A DNA stretch of 64,000 nucleotides from NCBI RefSeq assembly GCF_018873765.1, contig NC_057926.1, positions 47,855,043-47,919,042 on the forward strand. Direction: 5' to 3'. The notes under the pieces were generated by a model. That model saw nothing but the letters and a program-made list of their open reading frames with translations, made no database searches and was not told where the DNA came from. The position numbers and the translations under genes were made by a program. Each line of letters begins with the position of its first letter. Position 1 is the stretch's first letter. Source of the stretch: Telopea speciosissima (lineage: Eukaryota; Streptophyta; Magnoliopsida; Proteales; Proteaceae). Below are positions 37,901 to 48,000 of the stretch, piece after piece.

Positions 37901-39667
37901 ATTAATTTGTATTAAGTTTTAAAAAAATACTCAAAATTCTATTATCATGAGAAACATACAATTAACCCTTGATTCATATCTATGGTACAAATCTCTGTAA
38001 CTGACTGCATAATGTGAAAAGTGGCTAACATAACTAGCATGTTTACTTAAAATGCCACAAGTTGCAGGAGGTCAAATGTCTGCTTAAGCCAACTAGAAGA
38101 TTTGAGGGACCCACATTAGAGAAACTCATTGCCAGATTCTAAACATGAAAATGGTATGACTAAGAGCAAAAAACAGTGAAACTTGTTTCCAAAATAAGAC
38201 TGTGGGAAGGGATAATCAATGAAAGGAACAACCTTTCTGACTGCAATTTTTACAAGGTGCACCTGATTGGAACATATAACATGTATCCTGGTGCTGGATT
38301 TGAGTGAAATATTTCCAAAGTTATGAAGGAAAAAAAAAAGGGGGGGGCAGAGGCAACATGATAAAACCCTAAACAGTTCATGATGTTGGGATGGAATAAT
38401 TGTGAACCAGAGGTACTCTTCTTCCTGCAATAAAATGGTATTGATTGATCCCAAAGGATGGCATTAGTTGAAAGACAACAGCCATGCCAAAGTGTGGGAA
38501 AAGTAAATAGGATGTCCAAACTTAAATCAATCCATAGATTGCCGTAAGCTAGAACAGAAGAACAATCTGGCCTGAAACATGTAGTCCTTTACAATTTCTC
38601 AAATTCCCAAAATTAATCAATAAAGTCCAATCAAAGGCATGAATTATCAAGTTTTTCATGCATCTTGGTCCAATAAAAGTCAATAAATCATCAACTGAAC
38701 ACGTCACAGTGAAAACATGTCATCAACCCTTGGCCCCAAATCCAAGGTTTCAAAGGATTTTGATCCAATGACCATGAATCCATTGTTCCTCATGACAGCA
38801 CATAAAAAGTTTCCAAATCAAAGATTCAAGTACATATAGTTTTTCTAGAACTATCGACAGAGGCCTGTGACTACCAAATCAGAACCTTCTGGATAGAATG
38901 ATTGTAGAAGTCACTTCACCTTATGCCCCTTCTGAAACATTAGTGGATACTTTATAATTATGGAAAGTTACTAATATCATCTTTCATTTTAAGATATTGA
39001 ATTATGAGATTCTGTTGTTATGTACAGTTTTTTTTAGTATTAGTAGGAAATATTGTACTTCTTATACCCAAAAGCAGGACTATCTTCTCATATTTTAAGG
39101 GCAAAAAACCAACTAGTTGTGAATTTATCTATTTTAAGTGTAGAAAGGATTACCACATTAACACCTAGCTAAAATATAGACTGGTCTTATGCGCTTCAGG
39201 AAAGAACAATCTTCATTGATAGGGTAATAATAGTGCACAAAGGGATTTTGACAATCACAATTGGTTCACCCAATATAACAAATATCCTACCTGCAGCTTC
39301 AATAAGATGATCAGAAAGTATTCAGTGGCGGAGAAGCCAAGAGCCCAATAAATCTTTTCTTCAGGGGCTCATGTTAGTTAGACTTCATTTCTATTTCAGT
39401 TCATCTGGACACCATGGAAACGAGGAAGAAGCCCAGAGAGAAACAAACCCCCCCCCCCCCCAAACATAAACAAAAAAAGAAAAAGCAAAATTGCAAAAGA
39501 AATACTTATGAATTTTTTGAGGGATTGTTAAGGTTATTAATTCCATACAATCAATATGAGAAGATCCTGTGTAATAATTAAGAGAGTAACCGGGAAAGGA
39601 GATGAGTTGAGCAGACCTCTAGAAGCCCTTCTTCCAAGAGGAATCTCTCCTCCAACTGAGAACCCAT
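25915..39667 (-). CDS. NPF8: NPF8-type di/tripeptide:H+ symporter, copy 4 (intact exons, Copia in intron 3)
   Basis: Minus-strand exons: 39667-39617, 36858-36753, 36678-36461, 27809-27259, 26737-25915. Exon lengths equal those of copy 3 and all sites are GT-AG, giving 582 residues. Exon 1 encodes [17 protein letters not shown]; the ExxER motif is ECCER (residues 55-59). Intron 3 (27810-36460, 8.65 kb) contains a whole Copia retrotransposon in the opposite orientation; the equivalent intron of copy 3 is 670 bases. The reading frame is open, yet the last exon has several changes at positions shared by copies 1-3: M to I in LQRMGIGL, Y to C and A to G in [12 protein letters not shown] to Y in LGNYLSS and a T to I soon after. 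Function may therefore be weakened, or expression altered by the insertion; this is inference. Confidence 0.88.
28324..28652 (+). repeat. 5' LTR of the Copia element
   Basis: 329 bases, TG...CA. Contains a TATA box-like CTATAAATAAAGG near 28582 and an inverted pair of 'ctcctagtttgactaggag' type. Differs from the 3' LTR at four positions and one gap. Confidence 0.95.
28653..28665 (+). other. Primer-binding site of the Copia element
   Basis: TGGTATCACAGCC directly abuts the left LTR and matches the plant initiator-Met tRNA PBS (TGGTATCAGAGC) with one difference. Confidence 0.85.
30098..32234. mobile_element. hAT-like element with TTTCGG arrays (2137 bp) nested in Copia gag
   Basis: Bracketed by a perfect 8-bp repeat CCTATTGG (30090-30097 and 32235-32242). 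Ends are CATAGTTC in inverted orientation, followed on both sides by dense TTTCGG/GAAATTTC arrays (30110-30230 and 32140-32220). Interior: two imperfect direct repeats around 'agacaccg/attggccgatctac' (30470 and 30632), a second pair of about 150 bp units ('gcccatttacat' near 30828, 'gcccatttgcat' near 30982), and a Ser/Tyr/Pro-rich open frame (31073-31651). The ends match the MITE at 10200-10456. No full transposase is visible, so it looks non-autonomous or internally deleted. hAT assignment rests on 8-bp TSD and end structure. Confidence 0.82.
31073..31651 (+). CDS. Unrecognised Ser/Tyr/Gly/Pro-rich open frame inside the hAT-like element
   Basis: A frame of up to 192 codons ends in TAG at 31649. 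The credible part begins after an acceptor-like 'tttcatgtag' near 31157 and is low in charge and rich in S, Y, P, G and H (for example [18 protein letters not shown]). I recognise no catalytic domain. Such a segment could be the disordered C-terminal exon of a transposase or of a captured host gene; both are inference. Its position wholly inside the transposon argues against a free-standing host gene. Confidence 0.3.
   Translation: MRVRGKILNSYILICLSSGHFRAPSFHVDSSPSPAQSEHGSSHSHPYGEGHSGQYPWGQQPISFPSIPSFEYDSHSQGYSGSSFVDDFFSYPGYPTHQPQPYNPYMLPEPSYDSYHSGSVGSTSSQFGDLYPRIGYLQHVDDTVYMATVDEYTRFFSHAMTWHAFVLQSESNTRQLQRTMSGVDPGRQSSYY
32500..35971 (+). pseudogene. Copia pol (protease, integrase, RT, RNase H), broken by stops and frameshift
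   Basis: Domains in order: aspartic protease with DSGAT at about 32619; GAG-pre-integrase with WHSRLGHP (about 33017) and a C-x2-C pair; integrase core with HSDVWGP (about 33193), RSDNGTEY (about 33380) and NGVAERKNR (about 33484); reverse transcriptase from about 34445 with the catalytic YVDDIVVTG at about 35021; RNase H with DADWAGS (about 35511), SSAEAE (35624) and CDNKAA (35735), ending at TGA 35969-35971. Breaks: TAG at 33423, a frameshift between about 33650 and 33675, TAG at 33980 and 34022 in a short AAVQPP-like repeat, disturbed reading from about 34150 to 34400, and TAG at 35603. The RT frame itself is open. Confidence 0.92.
35968..35978 (+). other. Polypurine tract of the Copia element
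   Basis: TTGAGGGGGAG immediately precedes the 3' LTR, the usual plus-strand primer position. Confidence 0.85.
35979..36308 (+). repeat. 3' LTR of the Copia element
   Basis: 330 bases, TG...CA, followed by the second GTTAG target copy. One base longer than the 5' LTR (an extra A in the 'cactttatctccc' stretch). Confidence 0.95.
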
Positions 39668-40108
39668 GGTCTGAGTACAACTGAAGATGGAAAGGTCTTC
39701 TCTTTCTTCGTTAAGAGTTCAGGGTCTCAGACTTCCAGGTTGGGTAATGGAGTACTGAAGGAGAAGGTTGACCTCTACTACACCAATTGTCTGTGCCTCT
39801 GTGGCCACTTCACTGTGCAGTAATTGTGCAGCCACAAACTCAATAGCCAACTAAAAAATTCTTAAGGGTGGTTTGTTAATTTAATCACGTAATGTGTTTA
39901 CTGAATTGCCCTTAAGATGCTTCTTTGTAATCAGCCGCACAAAGAGGTGGCCACAGGGTTGACTGGAATCCTACATAATCAGACAAGAATGTGATACTCC
40001 ACCAAAGATTCTCTCCCCTGCAGTTCTTCAGTCCTCCTTCAGTTCTTCTCCCACTTCCTCTGTTTCGAGTGCAAACCATAGAATCCTCACTTGAACCTTC
40101 AAGGAGCC

Positions 40109-40570
40109 CCAAGGTTCAAAATTCAGGTATCGGATTCGGTATCGGTCATTGCCAAAACCTTTCCAGATCGAGATCGGATCGGTACAAATGGATCAAGATC
40201 AGTAAAAAACCCCCAAAATTGTTTTTTATGGATCGGGTCATGTATCGGCCAAAGTTAGTAGATGTTTTGATCTCAGGATCGGATTGACCGATATTATCTG
40301 GATCGGATCAACCGATATTATCCGGATCGGATCGGTCAATATCGGTCAGTATCGGCCTAGATAATATAAAAAATAAAATAAAAACTTAAAAACTTCGAAA
40401 AAATAAAAAAATATTCAATCGAATCGATCAAGGATCAGATAGACCGATCCAACCGAGTTGGCCAATCCAAGGAACGATCCAGTCAAACCTTTCTGTATCA
40501 GTCAAATCTTGGGATTGGCCTCGACCGATACCGATCCAATCCAACCAATATCGGCCAATCCGATCCAAGA
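40109..40570. mobile_element. ATCGG-array element, copy A (hAT-like, inserted in flank module)
   Basis: About 460 bases packed with GATCGG/CCGATC/TATCGG motifs. Comparison with the uninterrupted flank at about 14455-14490 shows it as an insertion between 'cacttgaa.cttc' and 'agccctaattattag'. Ends are imperfectly inverted (GGTTCAAAATTCAGG against GGTTTGTAATCTTGG). A second copy in opposite orientation is at 62143-62615. The target duplication is degraded (AGCCC on both sides), so hAT membership is tentative. Confidence 0.6.
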
Positions 40571-40679
40571 TTACAAACCAAGAACAGCCCTAATTATTAG
40601 TGCGATTTTCAATAATTTATTGTACAATTGGAATATCTGGTTTAAAAGGGCAAAAGGTCAAAAGATATCGTGATATCAT

Positions 40680-40975
40680 CTAATAGCGAATCTATAGTTT
40701 TCAGAATAGCCGAACTTTTTAAAAACATGTTCGATTTTTTTTCAAAACTCTGCCGAACTTTTCAAAGTTCAAACATGCTCGAACAGCTAAAACGTTAATC
40801 GAACATTTCTAAAATTTTCGATTTTATTTCAAATCATAGGCGAACTTTTAATCCGAATTTTTAAAATCCAAAATGTGTTTAGCGATTTTTGTGCCCGCAT
40901 TTTTCAAGATAAACGTACTTTTCAAAAAAAACGATCCGCCTTTATCATCCGAACTCGAACTTTTGGCTCGAGAAG
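40680..40975. repeat. Degenerate CGAACTTTT array, block 4
   Basis: Same kind of spaced motif as at 13795, 14540 and 24548, here followed by leader module L4 with 'cattaagatagatttcaggt' near 41107. Confidence 0.6.
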
Positions 40976-41492
40976 GGCACTTCTTTGGGCGATCCAAAAC
41001 CTCCTCCGTACTTAACCCCAGGAGAGTCTTCTTCTGTTAAAGAACTTCCACCTCGCTCATCAAATTCTGTTCAATCAGGTGCTTACGGTCAGATTTGATA
41101 GAGAGCATTAAGATAGATTTCAGGTCGATTGGATCAGAGTATTGACGAAAGGAAGACGACGACTCTTTTCCTTCCCTACCATTTCTTCTTTGTCTCTTGG
41201 TTTCACTCTTCTTGTTCCATATATGCGCTTCCCTTTCTAGTTAACTCCTATATTACTCAATCAGGTAGGCCCATAGCAAACCTAAATAGGGTTTGTATTA
41301 ATGTACTAAAATGCATTAGATAGACTAGTATTAATGGACTGGAATGTGTTTGTGGTGTTGATGACAAAAAATAGAAAGTATATGCAGAAAACTATCTCAC
41401 ATAATGAGATGTGGGTAATTGCAAGAACGTTGTTAGAGGAGAGACCAACTTCAAGTAATTGTCACATACAATTCAAATTTTTTTTAAAGTTT

Positions 41493-41613
41493 GTTCTCTG
41501 TGCCGCGGGCACAGGCTGCGCCTAGACACATGGGGTGGGCACAATGACTACCCTGCCACCCTGAGTGGCAGGCCCATGTGTCTGGGCGCAGTCTACGCTG
41601 CGGCATAGAGAAC
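41493..41613. mobile_element. Foldback MITE with long inverted arms
   Basis: Arms gttctctgtgccgcgggcac and the complementary gcggcatagagaac, with a second matching pair (ggctgcgcctagacacatgg against ccatgtgtctgggcgcagtc), make nearly the whole 121 bp self-complementary. GC-rich compared with its surroundings. No clear target duplication. Confidence 0.65.
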
Positions 41614-42370
41614 ATGAGCCCTTCTAATATATTAGATAGATGTAGGCTGAGCAATGATTTTAGGGAAAAAAAATGCTACCTAGTCGTGGCTTCTACACCA
41701 GATACAGCACAGCCCAAAAGTACCACCTTGCCCCCCATGAAATAAAAAATCACATCTATATTGATACCCCTACGTGCGCTTTCAACGGCCTCCATGCTGG
41801 TGCAGGCATTACAGGACTCATTTCGTCAAGCTTGAGAAAGGACTAAGATCTAATTTTGCCCAATAGACTTCTAACCATCCTTTACATTTCCATAAAAAAA
41901 ATTCTCATAAATTCCAAAATTTTAATGGCAATCATATTAATTAGGATACGAATAGAAAAAATGACTAGGCATAAGGATAAACAAGAAACTAATTGGTCAC
42001 ATAATACATGTTAGAATAAATCAGCAGTAACTCCATTGCGTCTAAATAATGAGATTGTTGAGGTACAACGTTTGAGACTTGCTAATCCAAGATAATGACT
42101 CGTTCACTGCACCAACCGATGGCATGGAACGCATCTGGAAACAAAACTTCATGTATCATCCATCTACTCTGCAGATGGTATCTCTGTACTTAGCAGAAGC
42201 ATTTTCAATTAGCCATTGCACCAGCTTTTGCTGCAAAATAGACAGCCATTCTCCGGAACTCCAGTATGCTCTGAAATCGATTAAGATAATATCACACAAT
42301 TACAACACCCATAAAATGATGAACTTCACATCATCCTCTCCAGACAAGTAGACTAGGCCACAGAAGCACG

Positions 42371-44961
42371 CTATTGGTTTTTCAAGCCAAACAAGTTCTC
42401 AAACAACTTTGGTGCCATTGGAGGCTGGTTCATAGGTTCAGGAGCCATGAAGTTGACAACCTTGTCATGAACATGATACCTACATCATTGATAGAAACAA
42501 GGGAAAATTTTTAGTAACCTCCCTGAAGAGACTGAAAACACTTATTACTAAGAAAATCATGTGGGGAAGCTGGCATTAGTCAGCTGCATTATAACCTGAT
42601 CTTACGGTTCTTTGAAGCACGCCTGTCTACAATCTTCCGTTTCTTGGTTTGCAGTCTCTTCAAAGCATATAAGGCGGTCTCTGTGGAAAAGTTAAATAAT
42701 GGGGGTTTTCAAACTAGTGCTCCATTCATACCTCCACCGACTATTAAATTATGGCAAGTGTAAGACAAAAAGCAATTCCAGACATCCCATCCTATGAACA
42801 TCGTGATAATAAGAAACAAATTATACAAGTTCCACATACAGAAAGGTTTTCTAGAGAGCATGGGAGATATTTCTATGTGGAAAAAGAGCAGTGGTGTGGA
42901 AATGGCTTCTCACACTGTTGTAGGAAACCCTCCCCTCCCCATATTATTACTTAACCAATAGAAGTGGTACATAGGGAAAGAGTTCTCTAATGAAAAGAAA
43001 GTGGCAGGAGAAAAGGCACTACCAGATGATTTTGCATCAAATGTCTCAAAGAATTCCTTTAGGAGTTGCTGATAAAATTCAGAATCATCCAAAAGCTCAG
43101 GGTCTCCATCCACAGTTACATCCTAAAGACAGTAAAAAAGACAAATAAATCACAAAATAAATATCATGATTGTCCAAGCTTGGACGACAAGACTAAGCAT
43201 CAATTGATCAAAATCTGTAAACCAGTCATAAAGCAGAAAAGAAATAAAATGAACTAACAAAGAAAGATGGCAACACAATACAATCTTCAACATTTTCCTG
43301 ATTCCAGCAAAATGCCTGTTTGTGCTCATCTTTTTGAAGTTTCATAAAAACACTTTAGTATGATCTTTTGGAGGCCCTAGAATTAATAAAAGCATGACCC
43401 TTGAGAAGAGAAAGAAGCAAAATTCTTATGACCAAGCTGCAGGCAGAAGGAAATGATTCTAGACACAGTTGTTTCAATATGGATGGGCTAAGTCATCCAC
43501 TTGCAATCTCATGAAGCAATGGTAGGTACACCAATAACTGTGTTTCCTCTATTACTTTACAATTGGTTCAAGCACGATCAGTGCTTAAAGGGACATTGGA
43601 ACTCCATCTGAAATGACTAGGATGTCTGTTGGTTGTCTCAAGTATTTCACGTTTTTTCGGAGGCAGGGATACCATCAAGGATGGAAAATGGCTGAAAGTT
43701 GGCCCTCCTGCCCCCAACTTCAAGAATTGTTTTAACACCACTGAGCATTGTTCATTTTCCCAAATTCAAGTATGTCAGAATGTTTATAGACAAACAGAAC
43801 AGACAACTGCACACATACAAGCTATTCTTTCATCTACTCTTTAAAACAAGCTCAAATCATAAGGGGCACCACATGACCCTCAAATTAAAAAACTGAAGTA
43901 CACAGAAATAAGATGAGTCAACCTTTTCCTTAAAATTGGGTTCTGCCTCAGGGACCTGCAGGAGCAACAATCAAGTAATTAGATGTATAGATATAAATTC
44001 GGACAGAGAATATGCCAGTATCATATACATTTTCTAAGGGACCATACAAAAACTTCAGATTTTCAGGAGGGACTAGAAAACTTACAGATCCCAAGACACC
44101 CACTGTTGACCTATGTAATTGCATGCTCTTGAGCATTTTACTAGGGTTCCTCATATAATCAGCAACTTGTTCGCTAATATTCTGCGCTCAGGTAAAGAAA
44201 AAGGGTAAGTCTTATAGTTCAATAAGACCATGTGTAAGCCAGCATTCGAGATGCACCTGATTAAAAGCTTTTAAATTTCCTTTAAAAGCAGCTGCACCAG
44301 TTGTCACTTGAGTCTTTCTCTGCCATTTATCTATTGACTTGTTCCTAAATGGAGCTATTCTGCAAGTTATGAGGAGTAAGAATATGGTATCACGAAAGGT
44401 GTGCAGAAGTGAAACAGTGTAATAAGCAATAGGAATGAGTTAGGAAGAATCACTGATGCACTTGCAGCACTTCAACTAAAAAAAACAAGGGGCTATGGTA
44501 GTAATGGATGACCTAACAAAATCTAACTCAGTTCAAACTCCCAACTAAATGGGATTGACGACATGAATCCTATTTTGTCATTCAACCCTGTCTAAAGCCA
44601 GACGACCCAACAAAATTAAAACCCATATCACGTCAAGAGAGGAATGATAGCCTTTGTGCATGTTCTCCCTAAAAGTTGCGATTAAAAATATGGCTTGGAC
44701 AAGCACAAAACGAAAGATTGGAAGACCATGCATCCAGTGACTGAGCACATTACCTCAAATGCATTTGATATATCTGTGACCATTCGTCTTCACTCTCCAC
44801 ACCCAAATTCTTAGATGCTTCAGTATCCTCAGAAGACCCCTTGATGTTCCCTTGATAAGAAACAGATAATATCAATATCTCTCCATGCTAAGAAATTATA
44901 AAATATGAAACACTATTTTTCCCATATAGAACAGAACTTAGGGGCCACAGTAATGTGTATG

Positions 44962-45013
<52 letters not shown>

Positions 45014-48000
45014 CACATAGTCGTATCTGAATCATGGATCCCATCCTCAAAAAAATCCACACAATAAGGCCCCGTTTGTTTAGAGGGGACTTAGGTGGGG
45101 TGGGAAAATGCTGATGTGGCACCTCAAAATCCCACCCACAACTTGTTTGGTTAATTTTGGGGTGGTGAACTTGCAAAAGCTCAGGGGACATCATTAATTG
45201 CTTTGTCTGCTGATGTGGCACTTCAAAATCCCACCCCTTCACTATCCAAAGTCCCACCAAATTGGTGGGACTTTGGTTACTGTTCATGAGAAAAGTAACT
45301 TTACCTCGACATTTCTACCCCAATAAAACCCCACCAACATGTGGGTCCCATCTTCTCAATAATCCCACCCCACCTTCCCCTCTAAACAAACAGGGCCTAA
45401 GTTCTTGAGTCCTGGAAACTCTTGGGGATACAAATTATTTTCCAAGGGTTACTGCCAAAATAGGGGAACCCAACAGGACCACTGGTTCCTGATTATGAGT
45501 AGTTGCGTACTTCTATAACATAATGCTATAGTATGAAAATACAACCAATTGAAGTTGTCGGTCTTGTCGTCAAGTACATTCACAAAGTAGGAAGTGAAAC
45601 TAAGATTGATTCATATCTCCTTAGTCTTAGCCTAAAGTAACCCAAATTAGGTTATGGTTAGCTTATAGACATAATTCCAGCCAAGTTATTAAACCTCGGG
45701 TCAAATTAGAATTTGGCTGTTTATAGTTTTCAGGTTGACCTTGATTTCTCCAAACTCAAACTGCCAATTTGCTCCTTTAGGTTTCTGCATCAAAAGTGCA
45801 GCAAAAGATGATAATCACGCAGCACAAGCTATCCCATAAAAGGAAGTCAATGCCTCCCAATTGGACCAGCCAATTTAGCAGTTCCAAGCATAAAAATCCA
45901 TCAGTGCAGGCACCTTTTGCTCTGCTGTCAAATACAGAAAAGCTTTTTACACAAGTTAAAAAAAAATAAATGATTATTATATACAAATAGTCATCAGAAC
46001 CAGAAAACATTGATATGACAAACTCATAAAAGCACAGGAGATGGTTGTTAGAAAATAACAATTAAATTCTTTTAGGATACATTATCATTTCTTACAGAAG
46101 AGTTTCTGAAACTTATATGACAAACTCATAAAAGCACAGGAGATGCATTCACTAGTTGATATAAACTAGTGATATACATGTACAAATTACGCAGCGAAAT
46201 ACAACTTCCATTCAGAATATCTAAACAGGGTGGGTGGACTACTACATCAAAATTATTTGAGTCTGTGAATCTATCAGAGAATTTCACAGAGAATAACCCA
46301 TAACTCAGAAGTTTGTTAAAGAAAACTACATGAAAGTTTCATGCCATACCATTTTTAGCTTCAGCAATGGAAAGATTCTTCTCAAGTAAAGCCTGTCAAA
46401 ATAAACAAATAAAAGGTAACCCACCAAGACTGCAGCAACAAAATACGAATGGCAATGATGGTTGTCAAAGGATTTTGACTAGACATCGCCTACGTAAAAG
46501 GTGCAGAAGAGCATCAATGCCTGGAAGAGTTGTACCTCCTGGAGTTCCAGCAAAGAATCCAAAGTCTGCTTTGATGAGATTATTAGTTCTGAATATGCTT
46601 CATCAACTGCTTCGTTTGTCCCAAGGAACAAAGATCTAAGAGGCTCCTGTGGAAGTTTTTCATTCATTCAATGACTATAATGTTACAATATAAAGCAATA
46701 ATTCAATACAAGTTCAATGCTTGGAAGTCCTTTTTTAAAGGGTCACAACCAAAGCAAACCTGTGGCAGTTTATTTGAACTTGAGAATGCTTTCTGCAGCA
46801 GAAACCTTAACTCGAGCGCTTTGTCCCAGAGAACCTTGGGGGAAGAGAACAAGTAGAATATTATTAGTAGCAAAGCAGCACTAGAATGTAGATTGATGTC
46901 AGTTACTATACAATCTGTATAATACATATAAATGAAACTAATAATCAAGAACTGTAAACCAAACTAGAGCAAGTCACCAACAGATGCACAAAAGTAATTG
47001 AAAGGCAAAGAGGTACATTGTCGAAAAAATATCATGTCACATCATGATTGAGATAAGATTTTGATGAGTAACTATCAGTTGGCTAGGTTGATCCATACCT
47101 TCTGATTCTTCACTGCCTGACCTTTCAGAAGATCATCATCCTTATGGCGCTTCAAATTCTTCAAAAGATCTCTGGATAAAAAATTAGGGAGAAAAACAAA
47201 TACTCATAAATAACATATTTTGTATTATGAGAACCAAAAGTGATCAATTCATCACTTAAAAAAGGAAAATAAATCCTAACTCCACTACTCCTAGTATATC
47301 TTTAACTAATTTGAAGAAAAAGAAGAAAATAAATTAAAAATTGGGTATGTACATATTGAGTAGCATCTGATGGTATAGTTGCTATTGAAACCTCATTCAT
47401 TTCACTCTCATAAACCACAATGTGCTATTTATTATACATACAAAAAATTTAGTACAGCTGTTTCATACTTGAGCTGATCCAGGTGTCAACCTACCAGGGT
47501 TTGAAACTTTAACTATTTGACAACCTAGACCCCATGCACTTATACATTCATCCACTACAATATTCCCACATGGAATGCTAATGGTGTGGCTTTGTAAAAT
47601 CACCATGCAGTGATGCAGGTTGTCAATCATTACCTCAGGACCAAGCTAAAACTAAGCAACTCAAGAAATTTAAGTAATGTTATCTACAAAATATAAAAGC
47701 ATTAAAAATCCATTTTATTGCAATATTGTAGTATATCTCCTTGAGTAAAGCAATGAACAACGGAGGCCTTTAGATGCTCTCGTACGGAGGAATGATTTGA
47801 TTCAGATTAAAGGAGCTAACAGAGCCAGGGGCAGACCTAAAATGACTATGGATGAAGTGGTGAGGAAAGATATGCATAGCTTAGGCCTTTATCAAGTATG
47901 GGTTTGAATAGAGCTGATTGGAGGGTAAGGATCCATGTAGCTGGGATAAGGCTGAGTTGAGTTGAGTTGAGTTGAGTAAAGCAATGAACAACACATATGG

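Larger units (their letters stand above)
39668..42370. other. Intergenic region between NPF8 copy 4 and AATF (partial flank module F3)
   Basis: Begins with the 5' flank of copy 4. From about 40020 it contains a third, interrupted copy of the flank module: the 'cttctcccacttcctctgtt' and 'gccctaattattag' stretches of F1, split by an ATCGG-rich element (40109-40570); a CGAACTTTT array (40680-40975); leader module L4 (41040-41225); and the continuation to about 41400. A foldback MITE is at 41493-41613. Nothing recognisable between 41620 and 42370. Confidence 0.6.
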
